DNA from: Desulfococcaceae bacterium HSG9
Lineage (GTDB): Bacteria; Desulfobacterota; Desulfobacteria; Desulfobacterales; JAUCGF01
Assembly (NCBI GenBank): GCA_030378005.1
Contig: JAUCGF010000096.1
Location: forward strand, 1-62,053
Length of the DNA: 62,053 bases
Reading direction: 5' to 3'
The position numbers were made by a program, and so were the translations under genes. Numbering within the stretch: the first letter of the stretch is position 1; each line of letters starts with the position of its first letter. The notes under the pieces were generated by a model. That model was not told the origin of the DNA. It was given only the letters and a program-made list of their open reading frames with translations, and did no database searches. Positions 53,742 through 62,053 of this stretch are shown piece after piece.

Positions 53742-54737
53742 ATGAAGAAAGTAGCAGTTATTGGCAGTAATTCTTTTTCCGGCAGTGATTTCATTGATTA
53801 TATCTTAAAAGTAAGAGATTACAACGTTCTTGGTATCAGCCGTTCTCCCGAAAAAAGCGAAGTTTTTCTGCCTTATAAAAAAAATCCCAACTTAAATCGG
53901 TTTAAGTATTATCAAATGGATTTGAATCGGGATATGAAAGGCTTAAAAGAACTTCTTTTAGCGGAAAAGCCAAACTATATTATCAATTTTGCGGCCCAAA
54001 GCGAGGTTGCTCCAAGTTGGGAGCATCCGGAGCAGTGGTTTCAAACAAACGCCGTAGCTATTGCAGCACTTGGTGATTTTTTGCGTCAGCAAGGTTGGTT
54101 AGAGCGCTATGTGCATATCTCTTCGCCGGAAGTTTATGGTACTTGCGAGGGAATTGTCAAAGAAGACGCGCCTTTGAATCCCAGCACCCCTTATGCGGCT
54201 TCAAAAGCCGCTGGTGATTTGATGCTGTTTACTTTGGTTAAACAATATAACTTCCCATTGGTGATGATTCGATCTACTAATGTGTATGGTGCTTATCAAC
54301 AGTTATTTAAGATCATTCCTCGCTCAGTTATCTACCTGAAGATGGGCAAAAAAATTCAGTTGCATGGAGGTGGACATGCTGTTAAATCATATATTCATAT
54401 TCGTGATGTATCTAAAGGGGAATTGATGGCCATGGAGCAAAATCACCACTACGGAGAAATATATCATCTATCTCCGAATAAGGGAGTAGCCGTGCGTGAT
54501 GTGGTCAGTAAAATCTGTGCTCTTTTAAGTAAATCATTTGAAGATAGCACGATTACCGTTGCGGAAAGGCCCGGACAAGATAAAGCGTATGTTATCGACT
54601 CAGCTTGTGCGGAAGACACACTCGGATGGGTCCCTAATATAGATATGGATACAGGCTTAATAAGAGTCATTAACTGGATTGAAAAGAACTGGAATGCGAT
54701 TAAAAAAGAATCGTTGGAGTACATGCATAAACCGTAA
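53742..54737 (+). CDS. NAD-dependent sugar-nucleotide dehydratase/epimerase (extended SDR)
   Basis: 331 residues. N-terminal VIGSNSFSGSDFIDYIL (NAD-binding), YIINFAAQSEVAPSWEHPEQ (GDP-mannose dehydratase-like segment), HISSPEVYGTCEG and the catalytic TPYAASKAAGDLML (YxxxK). RSTNVYGAYQQLFKIIPRSV matches the dTDP-glucose 4,6-dehydratase type. It would make a 4-keto-6-deoxy sugar intermediate, the substrate expected for the C-methyltransferase fusion two genes upstream. Confidence 0.85.
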   Translation: MKKVAVIGSNSFSGSDFIDYILKVRDYNVLGISRSPEKSEVFLPYKKNPNLNRFKYYQMDLNRDMKGLKELLLAEKPNYIINFAAQSEVAPSWEHPEQWFQTNAVAIAALGDFLRQQGWLERYVHISSPEVYGTCEGIVKEDAPLNPSTPYAASKAAGDLMLFTLVKQYNFPLVMIRSTNVYGAYQQLFKIIPRSVIYLKMGKKIQLHGGGHAVKSYIHIRDVSKGELMAMEQNHHYGEIYHLSPNKGVAVRDVVSKICALLSKSFEDSTITVAERPGQDKAYVIDSACAEDTLGWVPNIDMDTGLIRVINWIEKNWNAIKKESLEYMHKP

Positions 54738-54751
54738 AGCAGATATAGATT

Positions 54752-55483
54752 ATGAACGTATTAGATCAATATTATGGTGATTTGGATCTGACATTATTTG
54801 TCGCCTGTTATAATGAAGAAGATAATATCATTGAGACGCTACACACGCTGTTGTCAGCACTCAAAACAGTAGATTGTTCCTACGATATAATTATAATAGA
54901 TGACGGTTCTACAGATAATTCAGTAGAGTTGATTCGGACATTCCAACAAAAAAATCCAGACTTGCCCATTATTTTAAAGGTTAACAAGGAAAATGAGGGA
55001 TTGGCACAAAATTATATCGAAGCCGCTTTTTTAGGACGAGGGAAATACTATCGTCTCATTTGCGGGGATAATGTTGAGCCTAAAGAAACATTTGTTACAA
55101 TCTTTAAGCATCTGGGGGAATCTGATATGATTATTCCCTACCAGGTGGAATGTCCCGGAAGAACTTTTTTTCGTCGTTTGCTTTCGCGCGTGTACACCAA
55201 TCTTATTAATTTCATTAGCGGTTATTCCATTAAGTATTATAATGGGTTGGCAGTTCATCTTCGATACAATGTGATGAGATGGCATACCAACTATCGAGGA
55301 TTCGGGTTTCAGGCGGATATGATTACGCGCCTTCTGGATGAAGACATCCAGTATATAGAAATACCGGTTGTAGCGAAAGAACGCGAGGCCGGAACCTCAA
55401 CAGCGTTGAAAATGAATAATTTGTTTTCCGTCGCCCATACACTCCTTGATTTATCTATTCGCCGCATTGGCAGGAGTTTCTAA
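54752..55483 (+). CDS. Family 2 glycosyltransferase (polyprenyl-phosphate sugar synthase-like)
   Basis: 243 residues. GT-A start LFVACYNEEDNIIETLHTLL, IIIIDDGSTDNSVELIRTFQ, then LICGDNVEPKETFV as the metal motif, and GFGFQADMITRLLDED near residue 185. No membrane tail, so like the DPM1/Ppm type. It is followed without a gap by two small membrane proteins and a UPF0104 protein (TAATG overlap), an arrangement that could form one complex. Confidence 0.8.
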   Translation: MNVLDQYYGDLDLTLFVACYNEEDNIIETLHTLLSALKTVDCSYDIIIIDDGSTDNSVELIRTFQQKNPDLPIILKVNKENEGLAQNYIEAAFLGRGKYYRLICGDNVEPKETFVTIFKHLGESDMIIPYQVECPGRTFFRRLLSRVYTNLINFISGYSIKYYNGLAVHLRYNVMRWHTNYRGFGFQADMITRLLDEDIQYIEIPVVAKEREAGTSTALKMNNLFSVAHTLLDLSIRRIGRSF

Positions 55484-55992
55484 TGCAACTGGTTTTATTT
55501 GCAACAGGTCTGTTTTTGACCGCATTCATTATTCATTTAATCGTATGGCATATTCGGTTGCCGCAAAAACAAACGTTTACGCTTCTTATTATATTTTTGG
55601 GCCTACTGTTTATTAGTCCTTTATTCCTTAAATTGACTCCGTCACTGTTTCCTTACAAACCGTGCGGTATTTCAGAGTGGTTTCATGTAGTACTGTTTCA
55701 TATTGCGTTGACGTTAGGATATATTGTCACATATTCCGCGATTGAAGAAGACAGCCCCTCTTTATGCCTTATCAGATATGTAGCCGACGCCGGAACTGAC
55801 GGAAGGACTGATGAAGAAGTCAGGAATTTTTTAAGCCAAGTTCCTATTATTGAAATGCGTATTGAAGCCAGTTTACGAGATAATTTAATTATCAAAGAGG
55901 ATGATAAATACGAATTGACTGAAAAAGGTCGTCGCTTGGCACTGGTTTTCAAATTTACTCAGGATATTTTGGGAATGCGTACGGGAGGATGA
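55483..55992 (+). CDS. Small membrane protein with a winged-helix-like tail
   Basis: 169 residues. Four membrane helices (residues 3-25, 34-55, 72-90 by hydropathy, one more uncertain), then a soluble tail: DGRTDEEVRNFLSQVPIIEM, then RDNLIIKEDDKYELTEKGRR. The tail looks like a winged helix-turn-helix (helix, wing, then LTEKGRRLA as in transcriptional regulators). No known family. It overlaps the GT2 gene by one base and the next gene by four. It may anchor or sense rather than bind DNA. Confidence 0.6.
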   Translation: MQLVLFATGLFLTAFIIHLIVWHIRLPQKQTFTLLIIFLGLLFISPLFLKLTPSLFPYKPCGISEWFHVVLFHIALTLGYIVTYSAIEEDSPSLCLIRYVADAGTDGRTDEEVRNFLSQVPIIEMRIEASLRDNLIIKEDDKYELTEKGRRLALVFKFTQDILGMRTGG

Positions 55993-56534
55993 TAGTGAAT
56001 TTAAACTGGCTTCTTGCAATGACACCAATTGTCGGTCTTACCGTAAATACAATTACACACGCGTTATTTTCCCGAATTTTAAATAAGTCATCTGTCAGTA
56101 TTTCTATTATTCTGGCATTTATATGTCATATTGTATGCACTGTATCAATTAGTGTGTTAGTTTTAAATTCAATGAGCCTTATGAAAGGAGACTTTTGGGC
56201 GTTATTAGGATTCAATCTGATTATATCGTTAGCACTCGCGTATGGATATTTTAATTTTATTAATCTGAATATCGCATCTATCAGAATTCGTTTGTTAAAA
56301 GAGATACTTATATCCGATAAAGGGCTGATGCTTGATGATATTTTAACGATTTACAACCCCGATAAAATTGTAAACACCAGAATAGAGCGCTTAATTAGCG
56401 GTGGGCAGCTTGTTAGCAAAAACGGGAGGTGCGTTGTCGGAGCGCCTTTTATCCTTTTGCTCGCAAATATCATGGAGGTGTTAAAACATATTATAATGGG
56501 ACAAGGGTCCCGTTTGGGTAAGGAAAAGCAATGA
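55989..56534 (+). CDS. Small membrane protein, partner of the preceding gene
   Basis: 181 residues. Four helices at residues 5-25, 34-58, 70-92 and a fourth near 95, then a soluble tail: KGLMLDDILTIYNPDKIVNT, RIERLISGGQLVSKNG and VVGAPFILLLANIMEVL. The tail again has the helix-helix-wing order of the upstream protein, though the sequences differ. Both genes are translationally coupled (ATGA). No family known to me. The pair is probably part of a membrane assembly with the GT2 and UPF0104 proteins. Confidence 0.6.
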   Translation: MIVNLNWLLAMTPIVGLTVNTITHALFSRILNKSSVSISIILAFICHIVCTVSISVLVLNSMSLMKGDFWALLGFNLIISLALAYGYFNFINLNIASIRIRLLKEILISDKGLMLDDILTIYNPDKIVNTRIERLISGGQLVSKNGRCVVGAPFILLLANIMEVLKHIIMGQGSRLGKEKQ

Positions 56535-57556
56535 ATCTGAATATAGATAGAAAAATATGGCTTACTATTGTTCAAACACTCATTTCATTAACTTTTCTTA
56601 TCCTCATTTTCCATCGTTTCGACTGGACTGGATTTTTTCACCTTATAAAAAAAATACCGGTGTGGTTTTTTATTTATTCACTGATCTTAACAATAGCATA
56701 TCAATTTTTATATGTTCTCAAGTGGAATATTATCCTGAGAACTATGGAGATCAGGATCGCTTATAAAAATCTGGCTAAATATACTTTTGTAGGCTTTTTT
56801 TTTGCTAACTTCGCGCCATCTTCTATCGGACAGGATGCCACCAAAGTCTATTATTTGGGAAAAAAGGAAGGCTATCTTAATATAGGCGCATCAGTAATTA
56901 TTGATCGATTTCTGGGCTTGTTTGCTATGACTTTCCTTGCAACAATATTAATCTGGAACATAGATTTTACAGCCCCGGTATTTGAGATAGCAAGAACCGT
57001 TCTAACTCTATTGTGCCTCGGTTTTATCATCGCTTTTATTGTAGGGCATTTTAAATATGATGAACTTCTCAACCGCATTTTCAAGCAGTTTAAAAACCCG
57101 AACACCAAATCAAAAATGGAAACGTTGAATGAAACAATGCAACAATTCCTTTTTTATATCCGAATTGCTGGGAGCAATCTCAAGGTGCTTTTCAGTTCCA
57201 TTTTTATTTTTATAATCATCTTTTTAATTACAGCGATTGTTTATATTCATTTTTTTGAAATAACCACCGGGAAAGAGTTTAGCCTTTGGAGAGTGATGGC
57301 TGTTACGTTAATCATTGTCATCATCACCAATCTGCCGATCTCTTTGAATGGAATCGGCGTCAGAGAACAATCCCATTATATTTTTCTCGCAGCCCTTGGC
57401 ATTCCCAAGGAAGCCGCGGTCAGTATCTCTTTACTTATCTTTTCCCATGCCATGGTTCTAAGCCTGATCGGTTTGGTTTTATGGCTTAGGAGAGAAAAAC
57501 GTCAATTCCCTGTAGATGAGAAAACACCCCACCTCTCAGAACAAATCTTACCATAA
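56531..57556 (+). CDS. AglD/UPF0104-type membrane protein (lysylphosphatidylglycerol synthase TM domain)
   Basis: 341 residues, about eight membrane helices. FFFANFAPSSIGQDATKVYY, SVIIDRFLGLFAMTFLATIL and PISLNGIGVREQSHYIFLAA are the three conserved blocks of the family. Relatives include flippase-like parts of MprF and archaeal AglD. It would move a lipid-linked sugar or lipid across the membrane. It overlaps the previous gene (ATGA), and its 3' end overlaps the convergent YfhO-like gene by 55 bases. Confidence 0.85.
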   Translation: MNLNIDRKIWLTIVQTLISLTFLILIFHRFDWTGFFHLIKKIPVWFFIYSLILTIAYQFLYVLKWNIILRTMEIRIAYKNLAKYTFVGFFFANFAPSSIGQDATKVYYLGKKEGYLNIGASVIIDRFLGLFAMTFLATILIWNIDFTAPVFEIARTVLTLLCLGFIIAFIVGHFKYDELLNRIFKQFKNPNTKSKMETLNETMQQFLFYIRIAGSNLKVLFSSIFIFIIIFLITAIVYIHFFEITTGKEFSLWRVMAVTLIIVIITNLPISLNGIGVREQSHYIFLAALGIPKEAAVSISLLIFSHAMVLSLIGLVLWLRREKRQFPVDEKTPHLSEQILP

Positions 57557-59979
57557 TGCCATCCTACACAACCTAACAAAGCTAACCAACCGATAACCGT
57601 CATAAATATCCCGATTACCTGCATCTTCGGAAAATATGTGAACGAAATAACATGTTTTCCTGCTTTTACAGGAACAGCGCGCATAATATAATTTGCACGC
57701 AGTACTTTTGTTTCCTTACCATCAATTTCCGCATTCCATCCCGGATGATAACTATCACTCATAATTAAAAAACCACTGTGGTCTGTTATAATTTCAACTT
57801 TGACACTGTTTGGTTCATATTTAATTAATTTGATTTTAGCGTTTTTCCCGGTTTTCATGCCATCAGGTAAAAACTCTAAAGGGGGGGGGGATTCTAATAT
57901 GACTTTTTCCCGGAAATCGGCTATTTGATATTGGGCGATAGTTTGATAAGCATCTTTGCGATTCTCACAAAGTTGATAAGAAGGTGTAAAAAAAAATCTG
58001 GGAAAGGCATTCTGATTTTCATATATTTTTATCTCATTATTATAAATAAGATTAAAATTCGGTATCTGCAATGATATATTAGGTGCGATAAGAATGTATT
58101 TGGTGTTAATGATGTCAAAAAGTGGAGAGCCAAATTTATGAAAAAACGTCCATCTGCTAATCTCATGAGGAAGCTCTTCAGTGAAAGCGTTTTGGCTCAA
58201 ATATAAAAATTCTCCGTATCGTTTTGAATAAAATGAGTGATACCCTCCGATATCTTGAATACCAAAAGGACCTAGCGAATTATGCAGGAAATTACCATAA
58301 CTGGCGACTCTGAATAATGATTGGTCTTTTTGTAAAAACCGAATGGCGTTAGTTGCAGGATATTCAAGCGATTTCGACGAAGCCGTATTGTATTTCAAAC
58401 CAAACGAAATAAGTTCATAAGATAGCAAAGCCAAACTGCAAAGGAGGTAAACATGTTTGGTTTTCTCTTTAGTTGCTAAAAGAATCAACACCAAAAGAAG
58501 GAGTGATAAAAAATATAAAAGAACAGGTTTGGAAATAACCGGCGACCAAGGTGCAAAATGGTTGGTAAAAAAAGGACTGACTTGTTCCCAGTTAGGCCAC
58601 TGTTGATAATTGGCCGCCCATCTCAGACCAATATCAGTGCGGACAAAAAAGGATATCCACAAAACCAAGCCACTTAATATAATCAACAAACTTATAATCC
58701 ACCCTTTTTTTTTAACACTCGTTGTCAGAAGATTAGCTCCGTTTGCAGCTAATACCGCCATCGAAAATCCGAAAATATAAAGGATACGAGTTGGTGTGGA
58801 ATAGCTTAAACCGGGAATAAATTTAGCCATAGGGTAATAAATGATGCTACCCATGGCCATTGTTAAGGTAATAAGAGAGGTCAGAAGATAAAAAGATATA
58901 TATTTTTTTTTGAAAATAAATGGGATGCAGACAAGTACCATAAGAAGTGTCATTGTCCCTGTATATATACACAATTCATTATAGTTATTATAAGGATGCA
59001 TCCCTTCAAAGTGAGGTGTAAACATATTGTTTTCAACAGGCGTGCCGAAAAAATCGGGGAATATAAGCGTTGCTAAATATTTAGGCAAAAGTTGTCCCGT
59101 TTTCTGAAATAGCTCGTCAAAGGCTATAACAGAACGTTGCGGGTCATCCAGAAAAGAAAGATAGGTGGTTATAAAGTTGGCCGATATAAATATTCCGAAT
59201 AATACCGCTATACCAAAATTGAGCAGATCATTTCGGTTCAATGATTGGAAACTGACGGTTCTTTTTGATTCTAAAACTAATCGGTAAGTCAGATATATTC
59301 CTATAAACAAGATTTGATAAATAATCAGATGAGCAAAACCACTGCTGACAGCTAAAGCCACAGCTATTGTCAAACAAATAACATGCCAACGGGTTCTTGT
59401 TTTAAGCCAGCATTCAATAAAATATAAAGAAGCCGCCAATGAACATGCCAGTATTGGCGTATTTTCAAATTCAAACCACACCATGATGTACCCGTTAAAC
59501 ATCCAGGCGATAGCACCGATAAGCGATGGACATGTTTTCAAACCCACTTTTTTCAAATAGAGGAACATGAATAAACCAATCCCAAACAGATGAAACCAAA
59601 GCAAAATATCATGAGCGATGGATAAGGGAAAAAATATGCAGGTAACAATGAAAATAGGATTGCTCTGGGGAACAAACCCGCTAGCGTGAGGCATACCGCA
59701 AAAATTAGCGCCATTCCAAAGAGGAAGAATTTTCTGTTTTAAGCAAGTGCTAAAAAAGTGGTGAAAAGGATAACCGACATTAACAGGGTCTGTTATCAAG
59801 GAATTATGAGCGTGAAAATTGTGAAAATAAGATAACCATGGAAGAAAATCTAAAAGCGTATCGAATGCATAAAATGTTTTACCTTGAAAAATGACAGGGT
59901 AAAAAAAAATGATTGTAAGAAGTAAAAGAAACAAAATTGGTAATGATTTTTGCAGCCACTTTGATTTTAATAAATTCAT
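57502..59979 (-). CDS. YfhO-family membrane protein
   Basis: 825 residues. N-terminal helix, then TFYAFDTLLDFLPWLSYFHN (periplasmic acidic loop) and GYPFHHFFSTCLKQKILPLW, FCGMPHASGFVPQSNP. About twelve membrane helices follow. The C-terminal periplasmic region ends with LIMSDSYHPGWNAEIDGKET and a final helix (MQVIGIFMTVIGWLALLGCV), as in YfhO. YfhO proteins are GT-C glycosyltransferases that modify wall or teichoic polymers in Gram-positives; the role here is inferred. A run of ten C lies in frame (ESPPPLEF). Its upstream region is an IS1 remnant. Confidence 0.8.
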   Translation of the reverse strand: MNLLKSKWLQKSLPILFLLLLTIIFFYPVIFQGKTFYAFDTLLDFLPWLSYFHNFHAHNSLITDPVNVGYPFHHFFSTCLKQKILPLWNGANFCGMPHASGFVPQSNPIFIVTCIFFPLSIAHDILLWFHLFGIGLFMFLYLKKVGLKTCPSLIGAIAWMFNGYIMVWFEFENTPILACSLAASLYFIECWLKTRTRWHVICLTIAVALAVSSGFAHLIIYQILFIGIYLTYRLVLESKRTVSFQSLNRNDLLNFGIAVLFGIFISANFITTYLSFLDDPQRSVIAFDELFQKTGQLLPKYLATLIFPDFFGTPVENNMFTPHFEGMHPYNNYNELCIYTGTMTLLMVLVCIPFIFKKKYISFYLLTSLITLTMAMGSIIYYPMAKFIPGLSYSTPTRILYIFGFSMAVLAANGANLLTTSVKKKGWIISLLIILSGLVLWISFFVRTDIGLRWAANYQQWPNWEQVSPFFTNHFAPWSPVISKPVLLYFLSLLLLVLILLATKEKTKHVYLLCSLALLSYELISFGLKYNTASSKSLEYPATNAIRFLQKDQSLFRVASYGNFLHNSLGPFGIQDIGGYHSFYSKRYGEFLYLSQNAFTEELPHEISRWTFFHKFGSPLFDIINTKYILIAPNISLQIPNFNLIYNNEIKIYENQNAFPRFFFTPSYQLCENRKDAYQTIAQYQIADFREKVILESPPPLEFLPDGMKTGKNAKIKLIKYEPNSVKVEIITDHSGFLIMSDSYHPGWNAEIDGKETKVLRANYIMRAVPVKAGKHVISFTYFPKMQVIGIFMTVIGWLALLGCVGWHYGKICSERWGVFSSTGN
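57881..57890 (-). repeat. C10 homopolymer within the YfhO-like gene
   Basis: Ten consecutive C on the coding strand (TCC CCC CCC CCT) encode Ser-Pro-Pro-Pro. The gene is in frame at this length. A one-base slip would remove the last 125 or so residues. Phase-variable tracts of this kind are common in surface-glycan genes. Confidence 0.9.
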
Positions 59980-60027
59980 TTTGTTCTCCTATTCGGATGC
60001 TCCTTTTTTTGGGTAGTTTTGCATTGA

Positions 60028-60726
60028 GGTGATATTTTGAATTCAGAGCCGGCGATTCATTGCAGTGATGGACGAAATACCAAACATCTCTGATATGGTT
60101 TTCAAGTTTTTTGGAAAAAAATAATGTACATCTGACGAGCCGAGAGATTCTTTGACGCATCGTATTGCAGAGTCGTTCTTATATGATTGGTTTTTCCAGT
60201 TTCTTTGCCGACAGCTTTATGCCTTTTGCCAAGTCAATGGCCGGCCAGATCCACCGCTTATTTTCCTTATTACCGACAAATGGCCGCATTTTATCACATT
60301 AGACAGTGAGTTTTCCTTTTTTCCTTCGGTATAACAACTGTTTTTCGAAGGGCTGATTCGTATTTTTCGTCAGCGTAATCCTGAAGTCGGTGTTCGGGCA
60401 CTGATGCTGTGTGTGTTATTCCGGCAAGTGAAATTTTTTCTGACAATAACCGAGCAATCAATTTCCAGGTTTTTTGAGGCATTTCATAGTAAGGTGATGG
60501 ATTTTCAACGAATTGTTTTCCACAAGTATGGCATAGAAAATTTTGTTTTCTGTTTTGTCCTACATTATTTTTGATTGTGTGTTCTGATAAACATGCAGGG
60601 CGGTTTATAAATTTCTCCTGTGAGTTTTTATAACATTGTACCATAGCATTCACCATCACGTAATTGCAGGACTACCAGTGGTTGCCGCCATACCATACGT
60701 ATGCCGATATAGAATTTGAGATCACC
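60028..60726 (-). mobile_element. Remnant of an IS1-family insertion sequence
   Basis: The ends carry GGTGAT (60028-60033) and ATCACC (60721-60726), the IS1-type terminal bases, about 699 bases apart. Between them lies a degraded IS1-type transposase on the minus strand. No target duplication is clear. The length is near that of IS1 although the transposase has lost a middle part. Confidence 0.5.
60056..60659 (-). pseudogene. IS1-type transposase, frameshifted and internally deleted
   Basis: The start encodes a zinc-finger-type InsA part (QNFLCHTCGKQFVENP) and ISLAGITHTASVPEHRLQDY. A frameshift near 60300 switches frame to MRPFVGNKENKRWIWPAIDL, the InsB part with its usual WIW. After LAKGIKL the next recognisable piece is MRQRISRLVRCTLFFSKKLE and NHIRDVWYFVHHCNE, the C-terminal end. 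Roughly 80 residues between them, including expected catalytic residues, are missing. The first Cys pair of the zinc finger is also damaged. Not functional. Confidence 0.85.
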
Positions 60727-61354
60727 TGAATCACGGAATGACTGGCCATTGAAGCAGTGGTACCATTGCTGACAAAAAAATCGGTATGTTGGCTAGTACA
60801 ATTTTTTGAAAGGGTTTTATTCATTTGGCGCAGACTATTGTTTTGATCAATGTCTTTTCCCTAAATTGGCATGTAAATAACAATTTTTGTAAAAATTTAC
60901 CTGATTATCAAATGTCTTGCTTTCAACGGTTTAACATATTTGCCCAGTTTCCTTTTGTTATGGCAGGTGACAATTATTCTTATATGCAATAATTGAGCCA
61001 AATTTTAAATGCCAGAGGCTATCATCTGAGTGTTCAAAAATTTGCTGTTCGATTTATTGCTTATATGAAAAGAAAAAGCGTATCCATATTTTTAAATCAC
61101 GTTCTGATTTGAGTGTAACCAAAATAGAACAAGCGTTACTATCTGAAATTATAGCGGATTAAATAAAATACTGGTAAAACTTGTTTTTTTCATATATCTG
61201 TCTTCATAAATATCAATTTTTAAACAGGAGGAAAGGTATATCTGGACTTTGGACAAAGTATCCCGTTCCTCGCATCGGAGGCTGATTATGGTGTCATGGA
61301 GTGGTATGTTATTCTGGGCATAAATTGTATTCAAGGCCCTTGCGCAGCTTTTTT
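60727..61354. other. Decaying region between two transposase remnants
   Basis: No intact gene. Short open pieces on the plus strand look coding-like but are broken by stops, for example LAIEAVVPLLTKKSVCWLVQ near 60750, KNLPDYQMSCFQRFNIFAQF near 60890 and LNARGYHLSVQKFAVRFIAY near 61000. They match no family I can name. Probably pseudogenised insertion-sequence or host gene debris. Confidence 0.35.
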
Positions 61355-61966
61355 TTACCCCGTTTCCCCTTTTTCTATAACCGGGAAATGCTCTCTTTTT
61401 CCAGGAAAATCACCTTTCACTCTCCCCGGTGATTTACCATGAGGTTCAGGTGCTTTCGCCGGTGTCCCTGACTCATCAATAATTGGTATGCCCCTTTGCA
61501 CTGTCGAAGGCGTCAGGACTCCGGTATTTCTTCTGAAGTATGGCAGGTATCGTTCCCATGTATTGCAGCTTTTTTCAGCTATCCCTGATGCCGCAAAAAG
61601 CTGCGCATAAGCCGGTCCTGTGATTCCCACCGATTCTCCTCATGCTCTGTCACCGATGTCTGATAAGAATCCATGAGAAGTCGGGTTTTCCTGAAACGGA
61701 AAAAATGCTCCGGGTCGAATCGCCGCCTGCAGGCCTCATAAGCATCTTTCACCGTTATCACATCACGACGCTCTCCAAAAATTATCAGATGCATCAGTTT
61801 CAGGAAAACTGGATTGCCATCTTTATCTTCGACAGTGATGCGCAGCACCGTGAAAGGGCGCTGAGGCATCGGAATATCTTTTTTCCCTCTCATCAACAGT
61901 TCCCGCCATGCCGTTATACTGACATTGAACTGATTTAAACTTTTTATCAGGTACTTTAATTAATTG
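61355..61966 (-). pseudogene. C-terminal fragment of a DDE transposase, frameshifted
   Basis: The minus-strand frame reads WRELLMRGKKDIPMPQRPFT, LKLMHLIIFGERRDVITVKD, AYEACRRRFDPEHFFRFRKT and LLMDSYQTSVTEHEENRWE. After a frameshift near 61615 it continues AYAQLFAASGIAEKSCNTWE, RYLPYFRRNTGVLTPSTVQR and TPAKAPEPHGKSPGRVKGDF. This is the C-terminal third of a large family of IS4/IS701-like DDE transposases (EHFFRF..KQRLLMD..QTP..EHEEN, then TPAKAP.PRGKSPGR). The N-terminal two thirds are missing. Not functional. Confidence 0.75.
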
Positions 61967-62020
61967 ATATTATGTATTATAATTATCCTCAAACAAGATA
62001 ATATTGCAAGGAGGATAGTT

Positions 62021-62053
62021 ATGAGCAAAATACCGACAAAACTGACAGAGGCG
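62021..62053 (+). CDS. Start of a gene cut by the window edge, possibly a transposase
   Basis: ATG at 62021 with AAGGAGG at 62008-62014, six bases upstream: a strong ribosome site. The 11 visible residues are MSKIPTKLTEA. The preceding bases are AT-rich with promoter-like words. Openings such as M-S-x-(I/L)-P-T-x-L-T-E occur in some IS transposases as I recall them, which would fit this IS-rich corner, but 11 residues cannot prove it. Confidence 0.5.
   Translation, partial: MSKIPTKLTEA

Noticed and set aside
61149..61334. 61-codon minus-strand open frame between transposase remnants
   Set aside because: No ribosome site or family features; treated as debris.
1..62053. CRISPR arrays, tRNA or rRNA genes
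   Set aside because: I saw no regularly spaced direct repeats and no tRNA or rRNA-like sequence on reading the window; a tRNAscan or Infernal run would be needed to exclude them fully.

Overview
The window reads as a stretch of chromosome from a Gram-negative, anaerobic-type bacterium, most likely a Desulfobacterota (former Deltaproteobacteria) relative. The clues are a glutaredoxin-like selenoprotein read through an in-frame TGA, a sigma-54 type promoter in front of a Geobacter-like type IV pilin, a branched-chain amino acid type ABC operon with an embedded long-chain acyl-CoA ligase, and LolA and lipoprotein genes that imply an outer membrane. The lineage is an inference; there is no rRNA or other marker gene to confirm it.

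Layout. 1-0.9 kb: the tail of a transposase, two palindromic hairpins and a MITE-like element next to a TetR regulator. 0.9-5.7 kb: tetR, then smpB, ptsI and ptsH on the minus strand (overlapping), a large palindromic element, the hidden selenoprotein, and a LOG-family nucleosidase. 5.8-13.7 kb: a liv-type uptake operon (livG, acyl-CoA ligase, livH, livM, livK, livF) ending with an LEA-type lipoprotein. 13.8-17.1 kb: a second AMP-dependent ligase with an eroded P-loop, convergent with a LolA-like / DUF3261-like / hotdog-dehydratase trio resembling part of an aryl-polyene-type cluster.

17.2-38.8 kb is the most striking region: six paralogous TMTC-like proteins (GT-C membrane domain plus C-terminal TPR array), two GT39-like glycosyltransferases, two further polytopic GT-C-like proteins, a GT2-methyltransferase fusion and a broken TPR relic, all arranged divergently around a single type IV pilin gene. 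My working model is an expanded O-glycosylation island. The GT2 protein would make a polyprenyl-phosphate sugar, the GT-C enzymes would use it on the periplasmic side, and the pilin or other exported proteins would be the acceptors.

39.1-57.6 kb is a long surface-polysaccharide operon behind a second sigma-54 type promoter. It encodes a reversed-order HldE-like kinase/nucleotidyltransferase, a deoxyhypusine-synthase-like protein, a GmhA-like SIS isomerase, a split transketolase, a HAD protein, a sugar-kinase-like protein, sugar-nucleotide epimerases, four methyltransferase domains, a dehydrogenase, GT2 and GT-C proteins, two small membrane proteins with winged-helix-like tails and an AglD/UPF0104-type membrane protein. 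Together they suggest synthesis of a nucleotide-activated seven-carbon or similarly unusual methylated sugar and its transfer across the membrane. A YfhO-like gene (minus strand, with a C10 tract) converges on the end. 60-62 kb is insertion-sequence debris: an IS1-family remnant, a frameshifted DDE transposase fragment, and the start of another gene cut by the window edge.
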